Below, piece by piece: positions 17,732 to 26,006 of a stretch of DNA of 64,000 nucleotides. The DNA lies in NCBI GenBank assembly GCA_030765525.1, contig JAVCCK010000041.1:62001-126000 (forward strand), in the 5' to 3' direction. Origin of the DNA: Candidatus Lernaella stagnicola (lineage in GTDB: Bacteria > Lernaellota > Lernaellaia > Lernaellales > Lernaellaceae). The notes below the pieces were generated by a model. That model saw only the letters and a list, made by a program, of their open reading frames with translations. It had not been told where the DNA came from and ran no database searches. The translations under genes and the position numbers were made by a program. How positions within the stretch are numbered: position 1 is the first letter of the stretch; each line of letters begins with the position of its first letter.

Positions 17732-18787
17732 TCAGTAAGGCCACAGGCTCGCCATCGTATTCCAAAGAATCTGCACCGTCGGGTAACACCCCGTGCTTTG
17801 CGGCACGATGGTTTCCCACACGATCATGATTCCAAGCCAGGTCAAACCCGCGAAAATCGCGATGGACGGTACGTACAGGAGGAGCCGCGCGTTCTTCTGC
17901 CAGATCGTCATGTCCTCGCGGTCGAAGATGCGGTAGTACACGAAGGAAAAAGCGAAAAATGCGCCGAACCAGGCAGCGTAGTTGCAGAAGGGCACGCCGT
18001 ACCAGAAGGACGGCAGCAGTTCGTTCCACCGCCACCACATGTCGGGGAAGCTGGCCAGCGGGTCCAACTGGACATCGGCGGAGATCGCCAGCACCGTCGT
18101 CGCCAAGGCGGTTAGCGCCGCCGATTTTTTCAACCGCGGCGAAGATTGACGGAAGAAATCCACGACCCAAACGCAGCAGGAAATGACGATGCACCAGCCG
18201 AGCATGGTGGCCATCGGTGCCGGTAGACGCAGCAGATAGAAATCATAGCCGGGCTCGAAAAAGAACTGCAAGTAAATGCCGGTGTTCTCCAGCGCGAGGC
18301 CGTAGAGAAAAGCGACGCCGAAGAAGGTTACCAAGCGCGCGAAGCCCCGGTAATAGAATATCCAGGCGACGAAAATCGCGGCCCACGCCAAATTCGAATA
18401 CTCGAAAATTACGTGGAAGACTCGCGCCGACAGCTCAAAGCGCAGACCGGGGAACACAGCGTAAAGCGCCCAGTTGACGAAGGGGATGACAAAGGCGATG
18501 AAGATCACCAGGCGGTGGATCAGCTTCTTGTCGAAATCGAGGCGCGAATCCCGCAAGCGAACGCGATAGAACGCATAAAACCAAATGGAAATCGGCAGGA
18601 TCAGCAGGGCAAACCAAGAGCGCTCCACGCCAACTTGCTGGAACCAGGCTTGCGGAACATTGGCCATGAAGATGTTGTGAACGCTGGCGGCTTGAATCAA
18701 GAAGAACCACGCCGGAAGATTGGTTAGAATCTCCTGCTTGACGTTTCTCCACGAGAATAAATCCTTGGTCATTTCGCGTTGATTCAC
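17732..18787 (-). CDS. Polytopic membrane protein, possibly carotenoid-biosynthesis-like (DUF422)
   Basis: The protein has 351 residues with about eight membrane spans (for example WFALLILPISIWFYAFY, LVIFIAFVIPFVNWALY and MLGWCIVISCCVWVVDFF). I place the start at the GTG at 18787 because AAGGAG lies 5 bases before it; the frame extends 8 codons further to a TTG. One segment (FLYGLALENTGIYLQFFFEP) keeps the Glu and aromatic spacing seen in DUF422/CruF-like carotenoid hydratases, but the match is loose and no carotenoid genes are beside it. Treat the family as uncertain. Confidence 0.5.
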   Translation of the reverse strand: MNQREMTKDLFSWRNVKQEILTNLPAWFFLIQAASVHNIFMANVPQAWFQQVGVERSWFALLILPISIWFYAFYRVRLRDSRLDFDKKLIHRLVIFIAFVIPFVNWALYAVFPGLRFELSARVFHVIFEYSNLAWAAIFVAWIFYYRGFARLVTFFGVAFLYGLALENTGIYLQFFFEPGYDFYLLRLPAPMATMLGWCIVISCCVWVVDFFRQSSPRLKKSAALTALATTVLAISADVQLDPLASFPDMWWRWNELLPSFWYGVPFCNYAAWFGAFFAFSFVYYRIFDREDMTIWQKNARLLLYVPSIAIFAGLTWLGIMIVWETIVPQSTGCYPTVQILWNTMASLWPY

Positions 18788-18931
18788 AGCAACTCCTTGT
18801 GTGAACGACAAAGAATTCGCCTAATGTATCGGCGTGATTGTTGACCGTCAAGCGTCAGCACCAACGCCCGTTCTTCATTTTATGGTCCGTATATTTCGTC
18901 GCGGGCATGACTGCCGAACCAACGGTTTTAT

Positions 18932-18942
18932 GTTATCATAAC
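18932..18942. promoter_or_regulatory. Palindrome GTTATCATAAC upstream of the TrkA-N/RyR gene
   Basis: This 11-base perfect palindrome lies 34 bases before the ATG at 18977 and overlaps a possible -10 box (TATCAT). It could be an operator; it could also be chance in an AT-rich spacer. Confidence 0.3.
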
Positions 18943-18976
18943 GCCATCGCAATACCTCACCTTGGCGGGAGCATTC

Positions 18977-20788
18977 ATGGGTTTGGAACAATATAGACCG
19001 GTTCGCGCTTGGCGATTCCGCGTTTTTCGTTTTCTCGCGAGTTTTCAATGGCCGTTTATCGGCACGCTGTTTGTCGGCACCGTCGTGGCGGGAATTGTCG
19101 GCTTCAGCGAAATCGGCGCGAAGCTCTCGGGGCCGGAAATCATTTACCGGACTCTGCAGCTTTTTGTATTGGAATTCGAGGCCGGCCAAGGGTCCCTTCC
19201 ACTCTGTCTGGAGATCGCGCGCTTCGCGGCGCCGTTTGTCTCGGCATTGACGGTTGTCAAAGCGATAACCATCGTGCTTTCGAGGCAGGTTTCGCTGTTG
19301 CGCGCCCGGTTTTTTGCCAAGCATATGGTGGTCATCGGTCTGGGCGAGTTGGGAACGGCGCTCGTCCGCGAACTGCTGAAGGAGGGGCTGCAGGTCGTCG
19401 CAATCGAAGCGGATGAGACCAAGCCTGGTCTGGCGGCGACTCGGGAGTATGGCGCCGTTATCGTTTACGGTGACGCACGCGACCCCGAAATCCTCAAGCG
19501 AGCCAACATTCGCCGCGCCAACGCCGTTGTCATTGTTGCCGGCAACAATCAGCAGAACGCGGGGATTGCCCTCGAAATCCGTGAAAATTACGCGTCCAAG
19601 TTGACGCGAGAACTGGTTTGTTTCGTACATATCGACGATCCAAATCTTTCCCACCTGTTGAAGATGAGAGAAATAGAACTCGGGCGTCCCGACCGTTTGC
19701 GCTTCGAGTTCTTCGATGTATACAGCGTCGCAGCCCAGGAACTTCTCGACACTCATCCGCCCGTTCCAGGAGTTAGCCTGCAAACAGGGGTGGGTGGTCA
19801 CGTTGTTCTGCTTGGTTTGGGTAAGTTCGGTCAGACGCTTTTCGAACATCTCGAGCGATACTGGTGGAACCAGCAGAAGAGGCTGGAACGTTTGCGGCCG
19901 GCCAAATGGCCGCGTTTGCGAATCACGGTCGTTGCCGTACGAGCGACGGCGTTTTTGGAACGTTTGAAGAAACGACAAGTGAACCTCGAAAGCATCATCG
20001 ACTTCCAACCGATCGACGTGGATCCACACAGCCAAATAAATGATACGCTTTCAATCCTTGACCGGGCTGACTCGCTTCAAGACGCGTCGGCCGTGTATTC
20101 GTGTATCGAGAACATAGACGAGAACCTCGCGATATCGTTGGAGTTGGCCCACCGGATTTCGAATCAGCAAGGTCCGGTCGTAATGTGCATGCGCTTTGGC
20201 ACCGGGCTCACGGAGATCGCGAAGGGTGGCGACGCGGACGAGCGCCTAAGTAATCTCTATTCCTTCGGCATTTACGAGGGCGCGTGTCATCCGCGCTTGC
20301 TTTTGGATAATGGCGTAAATGAGTTTTTAGCGCGAGCCATTCACGAGAACTGGGTCGAGGAAAAGTTGGAAGAGACAAGCGGGGGCGTCGGCCATCCCGC
20401 CCTGGTCAATTGGGATTTCTTGTCCGAAGAGTTTAAGAATTCCAACCGTCATCAAGCGACTCATATCGGCGAGAAACTTCGGATTATCCAATGCGATATT
20501 GCTCCACGCATCGATTGGAAAAAGCCGTTGTTCGAATTCACGCCTTCGGAAACGGAAAAATTATCCCGCATGGAACACGAACGCTGGGAAAATGAGAAAC
20601 GGCAGGCCGGATGGAAGCCGGGGGCGCGCGACTTGGAGAAGAAAACCACACCGTATTTGGTTGACTACGATGACTTGCCCGAAAGGATGAAGCAATACGA
20701 CCGCAATGCCGTATTAGCCATCCCCAATCTTATGGCGCGGTTGGGTTACGATGTCGTCCGACAAAAGAGGCTGCAAAACGAGGAATGA
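18977..20788 (+). CDS. Membrane TrkA-N/TrkA-N protein with C-terminal RyR domain
   Basis: The protein has 603 residues from the ATG at 18977 (GGCGGGA 6 bases upstream). Two membrane spans come first (about 27-45 and 82-103). A Rossmann domain of TrkA-N type follows (HMVVIGLGELGTALVRELL, about 116-240), then a second one (GHVVLLGLGKFGQTLFEHL, about 272-410). The last 90 residues form a ryanodine-receptor (RyR) domain with the signature MEHERWENEKRQAGWKPG, then PYLVDYDDLPERMKQYDR. TrkA-N domains bind NAD(H) and gate K+ transport in known systems, and bacterial RyR domains are thought to sense ligands. No K+ selectivity filter (TVGYG) is visible between the two spans, so channel activity is unproven. 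It is convergent with the TIR gene, 23 bases away. Confidence 0.85.
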   Translation: MGLEQYRPVRAWRFRVFRFLASFQWPFIGTLFVGTVVAGIVGFSEIGAKLSGPEIIYRTLQLFVLEFEAGQGSLPLCLEIARFAAPFVSALTVVKAITIVLSRQVSLLRARFFAKHMVVIGLGELGTALVRELLKEGLQVVAIEADETKPGLAATREYGAVIVYGDARDPEILKRANIRRANAVVIVAGNNQQNAGIALEIRENYASKLTRELVCFVHIDDPNLSHLLKMREIELGRPDRLRFEFFDVYSVAAQELLDTHPPVPGVSLQTGVGGHVVLLGLGKFGQTLFEHLERYWWNQQKRLERLRPAKWPRLRITVVAVRATAFLERLKKRQVNLESIIDFQPIDVDPHSQINDTLSILDRADSLQDASAVYSCIENIDENLAISLELAHRISNQQGPVVMCMRFGTGLTEIAKGGDADERLSNLYSFGIYEGACHPRLLLDNGVNEFLARAIHENWVEEKLEETSGGVGHPALVNWDFLSEEFKNSNRHQATHIGEKLRIIQCDIAPRIDWKKPLFEFTPSETEKLSRMEHERWENEKRQAGWKPGARDLEKKTTPYLVDYDDLPERMKQYDRNAVLAIPNLMARLGYDVVRQKRLQNEE

Positions 20789-20811
20789 ATGCACGTCGGC
20801 GGGAAAGGAAA

Positions 20812-22149
20812 CTAGTTTCGCTGGTTCCACTTCTCGTACTTCTTGACGTCATAAACACGAACCGCGAGTACGCGACGGTCCGTGAAGCTTCCCGGATTAT
20901 TGGGTGTGGTCACACGCCCATCTCTCCCGAACGAAAAAGATAGTGGTTCTGCCGTCGAATCCACGATCTCGAATTCGGATGTCCATGCGCAGCAACCGCC
21001 CATGCGAAAGGCCGGATCGACGCGGTAACCGCCGAAACGCAAGGATCGTGGTCCACAGTGTAAGCCAACGCAAGATGTCCGACGTTTCTTTTCGAAGAGC
21101 GAACCAGCTTCCGCTACCGTTGGCAATCGCCAATCGCTATTTTCACAAAAGTCCAGTTGTGTTACGACGGATTTGGCGGTGGATTGAGTGATGACCTCTA
21201 ACTCCCGCTTTCTCAGCAAGCCGTCGGTAACTTGAGAGTTATATGCGGCCTCATCCTCCAATTGTCCTTTGTCTTGAAGCTTCTCGACGGCCTCTGTGTA
21301 TTTGATAAGAGGCATGTAGAGCTTGTCTCCCCCTAGATCAGGCGTCCATTCCATGCCGGTTTCCTGGTCCAATATCGAGCCGCAATCCGTGACGGCGTAG
21401 TGCTTGTTTATCTCAATGTGAACGCCGGCACCCGCCATGGAAATTTCCGGGCCAAAGACCACCGCCGCAGCCAAAAACAACAGGACGAGCAAAATCCCCG
21501 CAATGATGCACAAAGCGCCCGCCTTCGTTCCATGGCATCCGAGCCAGCGTTTACTGCGAACCGTCCACGGCAGCGGCGGGGGCGGTGGGAGCGGCTCGAA
21601 ACCGGCCAATTTGGCGATTCGCTGAAGAGACTCACTGAGAATCCGTTCCGCTTCAGTTACGAGGGCGTTCCACTGTTCCCACGGAATTGTCTTTTCAATC
21701 CAATGCATGCTTTCTGAAACCATGTCATAGAAACCGCGCGATTCAAGAAATTGGTTCAGTTTCGTAACTTCGTCGTCAAGGTAATCGATGTTGGCCCCGG
21801 CGAAAAATACTCGCCATTCCAGCCCGACTTTTTCGGGTGGGGACAGGGAAAACGGAATGACAGGCTTGTTGTGCTGGCGCGCCATTTCGTTTTCCTGAGG
21901 TACCCATTCGCTTCTTTCCGCGTTCTCGGAATACACCGATATGACGCCCAGGCAACGATCACTAATGATCGCCTCTTCAATTTGTTTTGCAAATCGTCCG
22001 CGGTTGATGTCAAAGTCCCGCGGAGTGACCCAGCACTTTGCCCCTGCGCGTTCCAACGTGCGAATCACAGCATACGCGGCGACCTTGTCGAGAACAGTGT
22101 GGCTTACAAACCAATACTTCTGTTCGACTTCCGGTTTGTCTCCGTTCAT
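20812..22149 (-). CDS. TIR domain - transmembrane - DUF1566 protein
   Basis: The protein has 445 residues. Residues 10-145 are a bacterial TIR domain: FVSHTVLDK at the start, CWVTPRDFDINRGRF at the BB-loop region, and SEWVPQENEMA carrying the likely NADase catalytic Glu at position 86. One membrane span lies near 222-244 (CIIAGILLVLLFLAAAVVF). The C-terminal 190 residues resemble DUF1566 (Lcl C-terminal), including EMEWTPDL-like and WRLPTVAEAGSLF motifs and several Cys (SCVGLHCG). The predicted topology is TIR inside, DUF1566 outside. It starts 53 bases after pgsW on the same strand, with AAGG before the ATG. It may be an NAD-consuming sensor or effector; this is inferred from the fold. Confidence 0.85.
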   Translation of the reverse strand: MNGDKPEVEQKYWFVSHTVLDKVAAYAVIRTLERAGAKCWVTPRDFDINRGRFAKQIEEAIISDRCLGVISVYSENAERSEWVPQENEMARQHNKPVIPFSLSPPEKVGLEWRVFFAGANIDYLDDEVTKLNQFLESRGFYDMVSESMHWIEKTIPWEQWNALVTEAERILSESLQRIAKLAGFEPLPPPPPLPWTVRSKRWLGCHGTKAGALCIIAGILLVLLFLAAAVVFGPEISMAGAGVHIEINKHYAVTDCGSILDQETGMEWTPDLGGDKLYMPLIKYTEAVEKLQDKGQLEDEAAYNSQVTDGLLRKRELEVITQSTAKSVVTQLDFCENSDWRLPTVAEAGSLFEKKRRTSCVGLHCGPRSLRFGGYRVDPAFRMGGCCAWTSEFEIVDSTAEPLSFSFGRDGRVTTPNNPGSFTDRRVLAVRVYDVKKYEKWNQRN

Positions 22150-22202
22150 AACCTTGCCCCCCGCGCGACATTTTTTCCACTATTGGCCGCAATGTGTCGG
22201 AC

Positions 22203-23324
22203 CTATCGACGAATTAACCGTTTTTCGCCGTTATTTTTTATAAACGTGTTGTTGTGTCGAAGAAGTAAAATTGAGGAGAACATTGTAACAAATAAATACA
22301 CAATAGCAAGAGTCGTGTAATATCCGCGTTTCCAGAACAAGGACCCTTCGCCGACTGCCGGCATCTCAGTGGGGGCCACGGGCAGGGCGAATTTCTCAGC
22401 CAAGAAATCAACGTAAACCAAGTGAATAATCGGTACGCCACGCGTTGCGAAGTACGACACAACCGAGTCTATCCGCTCCGCGCGATTCGGAGCATGTTGG
22501 TTTACTCCGACCTTGAAGGTTCGCTTGCCAAGTAATGTTCCCACAACCGCGGCTCCGCCGCCGACATTCACGAACGCGGCGAGGGATCCGGGGGCGCTCT
22601 GTGACTCGTAAAGCTCGACGCGTTTACGCGACCCGTCGTGACGATCGGCTGAGTCGAGAAACGGGACGCCGTTGCGTTCGATCGCCTCGCGCAATAAGCG
22701 GCGTCCTTCCGGCGACATGCCGAAGCCGACGTCCTCGATACCGCCAAGCGATGCAGCAATGGACCGATGCGAGATGATTCCCTGCTCGACTAAAACCCGC
22801 TCCATATCCAACCACATGAAATCCGGGACATTCGCCCCCCAATTCGAGGCCGAGGCTGAGGATGTGATCACGGGCCGGGCGCCGAGTGTCTCACAGGCAA
22901 TGACGACCGCGATGTTCAAAGCGGGGTAAGAACCCGAAAAGGCGACGCCAACCGTGTCACCGCTTGTTACACCAGCTTCCACGAGAAAATCGAAAAACAA
23001 TGCCGCAAAATTCGGATTAATGGACGTGTGTTTAGACTCGAGCAGGCCGGTATTGCTGGTCACCTGCGTTAAATAGTCGCCGACCAAGCCGGACCGCGCG
23101 GGGTCTAATTCCGGATCGATTTCGTAGCCGCGATTACAACGCGCCGTTTTGATAACATCGAATGCTTGACGCGCCAGGCGCGCCGCGGCGATTTTCTCGG
23201 CAAAGTGCGGACGCTGCTCGATTTTCAGGCCGCACTCCAAGGTCACCAATATTACAGAACATAACAACACGAACAGAACTGAACGCCTCTCCCGTTTCAC
23301 GATGGCGACGATGTTCGGCTTCAT
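22203..23324 (-). CDS. pgsW: Poly-gamma-glutamate system protein, PgsW type
   Basis: The protein has 373 residues. An N-terminal membrane anchor (about 15-32, VLFVLLCSVILVTLECGL) is followed by a large outside domain with GVAFSGSYPALNIAVVIACE and VNVGGGAAVVG, and a C-terminal span (about 345-365, TLAIVYLFVTMFSSILLL). This pattern matches the family annotated as poly-gamma-glutamate system protein, usually found beside pgsB/pgsC. The ATG at 23324 overlaps the pgsC stop (ATGA), which fixes the start; the frame extends 28 codons further. No PgsB ligase is present here, so the substrate is in doubt. Confidence 0.75.
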   Translation of the reverse strand: MKPNIVAIVKRERRSVLFVLLCSVILVTLECGLKIEQRPHFAEKIAAARLARQAFDVIKTARCNRGYEIDPELDPARSGLVGDYLTQVTSNTGLLESKHTSINPNFAALFFDFLVEAGVTSGDTVGVAFSGSYPALNIAVVIACETLGARPVITSSASASNWGANVPDFMWLDMERVLVEQGIISHRSIAASLGGIEDVGFGMSPEGRRLLREAIERNGVPFLDSADRHDGSRKRVELYESQSAPGSLAAFVNVGGGAAVVGTLLGKRTFKVGVNQHAPNRAERIDSVVSYFATRGVPIIHLVYVDFLAEKFALPVAPTEMPAVGEGSLFWKRGYYTTLAIVYLFVTMFSSILLLRHNNTFIKNNGEKRLIRR

Positions 23325-23773
23325 CCAAGCAGATCCTTTCCGAAGCACAAAACAAGAGTGAGGCGGGCAAGCGTGGTCAATCCGGTCAGCGAAACGATTT
23401 CGTCCCAAATGCCGACGTCATCGCATGCAATGATGAATAGCGCGGGAAAAACAGCTCGCCAGGCGGCGTCGGTATCGCCGAGAGCGTCGACGCCGATTTG
23501 CCCGGCAACAAAACGGCAGAAAAAGGCAAAAACCAACACGCCGATTGAGTATCCGTAACTCTTACTCCCTTTTTGGGGGAGCAAACGCCGAAACAGCAAA
23601 CCGACCGCCACAACGCCCGCGAAAAAAAGCAGTTCTGGCGGATTTCGAAGAAACACGGCAAGAAACGCGGCGGCAGTCACAGTCGCCCAGTGGACAGGGC
23701 GCAACCGACTTGCGGCCCAGCCTCCCAGTCCAGTGGTGACGAGGGCAACCAGATGCACGCTTGATATTGACAT
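23321..23773 (-). CDS. pgsC: Poly-gamma-glutamate biosynthesis membrane protein PgsC/CapC
   Basis: The protein has 150 residues, equal to the usual CapC/PgsC length, with four or five membrane spans (TVTAAAFLAVFLRNPPELLF, FAGVVAVGLLF, SIGVLVFAFFCRFVAGQI) and the family-like SYGYSIGVL segment. PgsC works with the PgsB amide ligase to make and export gamma-polyglutamate capsule or slime. The ATG at 23773 is chosen because the longer upstream frame is basic, low-complexity shadow sequence. It is the first gene of pgsC-pgsW-TIR. Upstream is the divergent histidine kinase, and neither pgsB nor pgsA (capA) is adjacent. Confidence 0.75.
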   Translation of the reverse strand: MSISSVHLVALVTTGLGGWAASRLRPVHWATVTAAAFLAVFLRNPPELLFFAGVVAVGLLFRRLLPQKGSKSYGYSIGVLVFAFFCRFVAGQIGVDALGDTDAAWRAVFPALFIIACDDVGIWDEIVSLTGLTTLARLTLVLCFGKDLLG

Positions 23774-23814
23774 GTGTATTGAGAACCCGTGTTTCTTGAA
23801 CGGTGAGACGTGAC

Positions 23815-23841
23815 GGTATAAGACAAAAACGTACACGTCAA
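23815..23841 (-). promoter_or_regulatory. Possible promoter for pgsC-pgsW-TIR
   Basis: Read on the minus strand, TTGACG (23841-23836) and TATACC (23820-23815) are separated by 15 bases, shorter than the ideal 17, about 42 bases before the pgsC ATG. The rest of the 199-base divergent spacer to the kinase gene shows no other strong site. Confidence 0.3.
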
Positions 23842-23972
23842 GTTGTCGAGGCCCAGCTCGCCGGCTGGTCGAGCAACCCTTTGGCCGGCCTAGGTCGCCT
23901 CTGGACGTACGCCGAGTTTGAGTTATGCTATGTCGCCGCCTGTTAGAAGGCCCATTTCGGGAGGAATTCTCG

Positions 23973-26003
23973 GTGAAGCCGGAAATTGCCGCAACACTAT
24001 TCTCGCCGGTCATCACTTTGCTCAAAGAAAGTGACATTCCGTTCGATCGGTGGAGCGCGCGAGATTCGGGGGCCAAACCGATTCCGTTGGAAAAGCGCCA
24101 ATGGATCGACGAGAACACGTTTCGGCAATTGCTCGACGCCTTATTGGTCGCGGGCCATATTCGCAAACTGGATGCTGCGGCGCGCGTGATCATCGACGAT
24201 GAATCGATCGGCATGGGGGATTTGCTCTGGCCCTTTGTGGACGATCCTTACGAAATTCTGTCGGTCATGGTGGGTCAAATCAGTCAACTGGCCCGCACCT
24301 GGCGCTTGACGATTCAACGCGTCGACGACCACGAGTGCGTCGTCCATGTTTACACGACCAACAAGCGACCCGGGCCGCCCAGTTTGGGGCCCTGGCTGGA
24401 AGCTCTTTGGGGGCAAGCCAAGCGCGTACCCTTCGAATATGAGGTGCTGTACGACGAGGCGCGCCAAGATCTCGTCGAGCAGGGTCCGCCGACCAAAGCC
24501 CCGGAAGACCAATTACCTTGCTGCAGTTATCGATTCCTGTGGAAAAAATCCCGCAAGCCCTTCTTCAAGAGAGGGCCGGACAAGGCGGTTTTAGCCCGCC
24601 GGAGTATTGAGAAGGCGCGCACGATCGTCTCCCACCAGAAGCGCAACCTTGGCGACATGCAATTGCGCTTTCAGCAACAGGTTGATTTGCTGCACGGCAT
24701 CGTTTCACTTTCCGAAGCGACCAAGGACGTCAAATCGTACCGCGATCTCATTCACCTTACGGCCGACCGCATTTGTTCCGATTTCGGCTTCGACCGCAGC
24801 ATGATCTACCTGGCGCGGGACGGGCAGTTAGGCATCGTCTCGGTGATCGACCCGCACGATCGTCCCTGGGCGCAAACCGTGTTCGCGGCCTGCCAAGCCA
24901 ACCCGATTCCCTTGGATGGACACAGCGAGGAAGGCAAGGCTTTTGCGACCGGTAATCCGGTTATCGTGGACAATCCGTGGAACAATATATTCGTGCCGCA
25001 ATCGCAGCAGGAAGCGTGGAAATCCAAGGGCTACGTGATCGTACCCATTCGCGGGGCAGGGCGGATCATCGGCTTGATGCTGGGCGATCATTATTACAAG
25101 CGTCAACCGATCGATCCCGAGGACGTCGAGAAATTGCAGGCCATTTCGCACATCAGCGGTATGGCGATCGAGAAACTGCGGCTGATCGACCGACTCGAGG
25201 CGAAGGTGAGCGAACGTACGGCCGAGTTGGAGCGAGCCAACAAGAAACTCATGTCCTTGTATTCCCGCGCCCGGGAATCCGATCGTTTGAAATCCGACTT
25301 CCTGGCCAATATGAGTCACGAATTACGCACGCCGCTAAATTCGATTATCGGTTTCTCGAAGCTGATTTTGCGCGGCATCGACGGTCCGCTGAGTGATAAG
25401 CAGGAGACGGACATTTCGGCGATCTTGAATTCGGGCACCCATCTGCTCGGTTTGATCAACGATATTCTGGACCTGTCGAAAATCGAGTCCGGCCGCATGG
25501 AACTGAACATGGAGAGATTCCTAGTCGCGGACCTGATCGAAAGCGTCATCACGACGGGCGAGGGGCTCATCAAGGAAAAGCCGATCGTCATGAAAACCAA
25601 CCTCGACCCGGCGATCAAATTCATTTACGGTGATCACATGCGCCTGCGGCAAGTGCTTATCAACTTGGTTAGCAATGCCGTGAAATTTACGGAAAAAGGG
25701 CAAGTCAGTGTTACGACACGAGCCGGCGGCGACGAAATCTATGTAGCTGTCACCGATACCGGGGTCGGCATTCCGGCCGACAAAGTCGATCAAGCTTTTG
25801 AGCGTTTCCGGCAGCTTGATTCGGGGACCAGCCGGATCCGTGGCGGCAGCGGCCTGGGCTTGACGATCTGCAAACGTTTCGTGGAAATGCATGGTGGCCG
25901 GATATGGGTGACCAGCACTGAAGGCGTCGGTTCCACGTTTCACATCGCCTTGCCGAAGAAAAGCGAAATGATGACCCAAAACAACGAGAACAACGGCGAC
26001 TGA
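23973..26003 (+). CDS. Hybrid-free GAF sensor histidine kinase
   Basis: The protein has 676 residues from a GTG with GGGAGGA 6 bases upstream; the frame extends 16 codons further to an ATG with no such site. The N-terminal 220 residues are of unknown type. A GAF domain follows (about 245-410), then a coiled coil. The HisKA H-box (MSHELRTPLNSIIGFSK) has the phospho-accepting His at 449. An HATPase domain with NLVSNAVKF (N-box), DTGVGIP (G1) and GGSGLGLTI (G2) is intact. No membrane span is seen, so the kinase is cytosolic and should sense an internal ligand through GAF. The partner response regulator begins 3 bases after its stop. Confidence 0.92.
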   Translation: MKPEIAATLFSPVITLLKESDIPFDRWSARDSGAKPIPLEKRQWIDENTFRQLLDALLVAGHIRKLDAAARVIIDDESIGMGDLLWPFVDDPYEILSVMVGQISQLARTWRLTIQRVDDHECVVHVYTTNKRPGPPSLGPWLEALWGQAKRVPFEYEVLYDEARQDLVEQGPPTKAPEDQLPCCSYRFLWKKSRKPFFKRGPDKAVLARRSIEKARTIVSHQKRNLGDMQLRFQQQVDLLHGIVSLSEATKDVKSYRDLIHLTADRICSDFGFDRSMIYLARDGQLGIVSVIDPHDRPWAQTVFAACQANPIPLDGHSEEGKAFATGNPVIVDNPWNNIFVPQSQQEAWKSKGYVIVPIRGAGRIIGLMLGDHYYKRQPIDPEDVEKLQAISHISGMAIEKLRLIDRLEAKVSERTAELERANKKLMSLYSRARESDRLKSDFLANMSHELRTPLNSIIGFSKLILRGIDGPLSDKQETDISAILNSGTHLLGLINDILDLSKIESGRMELNMERFLVADLIESVITTGEGLIKEKPIVMKTNLDPAIKFIYGDHMRLRQVLINLVSNAVKFTEKGQVSVTTRAGGDEIYVAVTDTGVGIPADKVDQAFERFRQLDSGTSRIRGGSGLGLTICKRFVEMHGGRIWVTSTEGVGSTFHIALPKKSEMMTQNNENNGD

Positions 26004-26006
26004 CAG

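Noticed and set aside
18875-20035. Minus-strand open frame of 386 codons over the TrkA-N/RyR gene
   Set aside because: It is antisense to a gene with recognisable TrkA-N and RyR domains and has no domain of its own.
23774-23972. Possible pgsB remnant upstream of pgsC
   Set aside because: The spacer has an open frame on the minus strand, but its translation has no ATP-grasp or Mur ligase motif.
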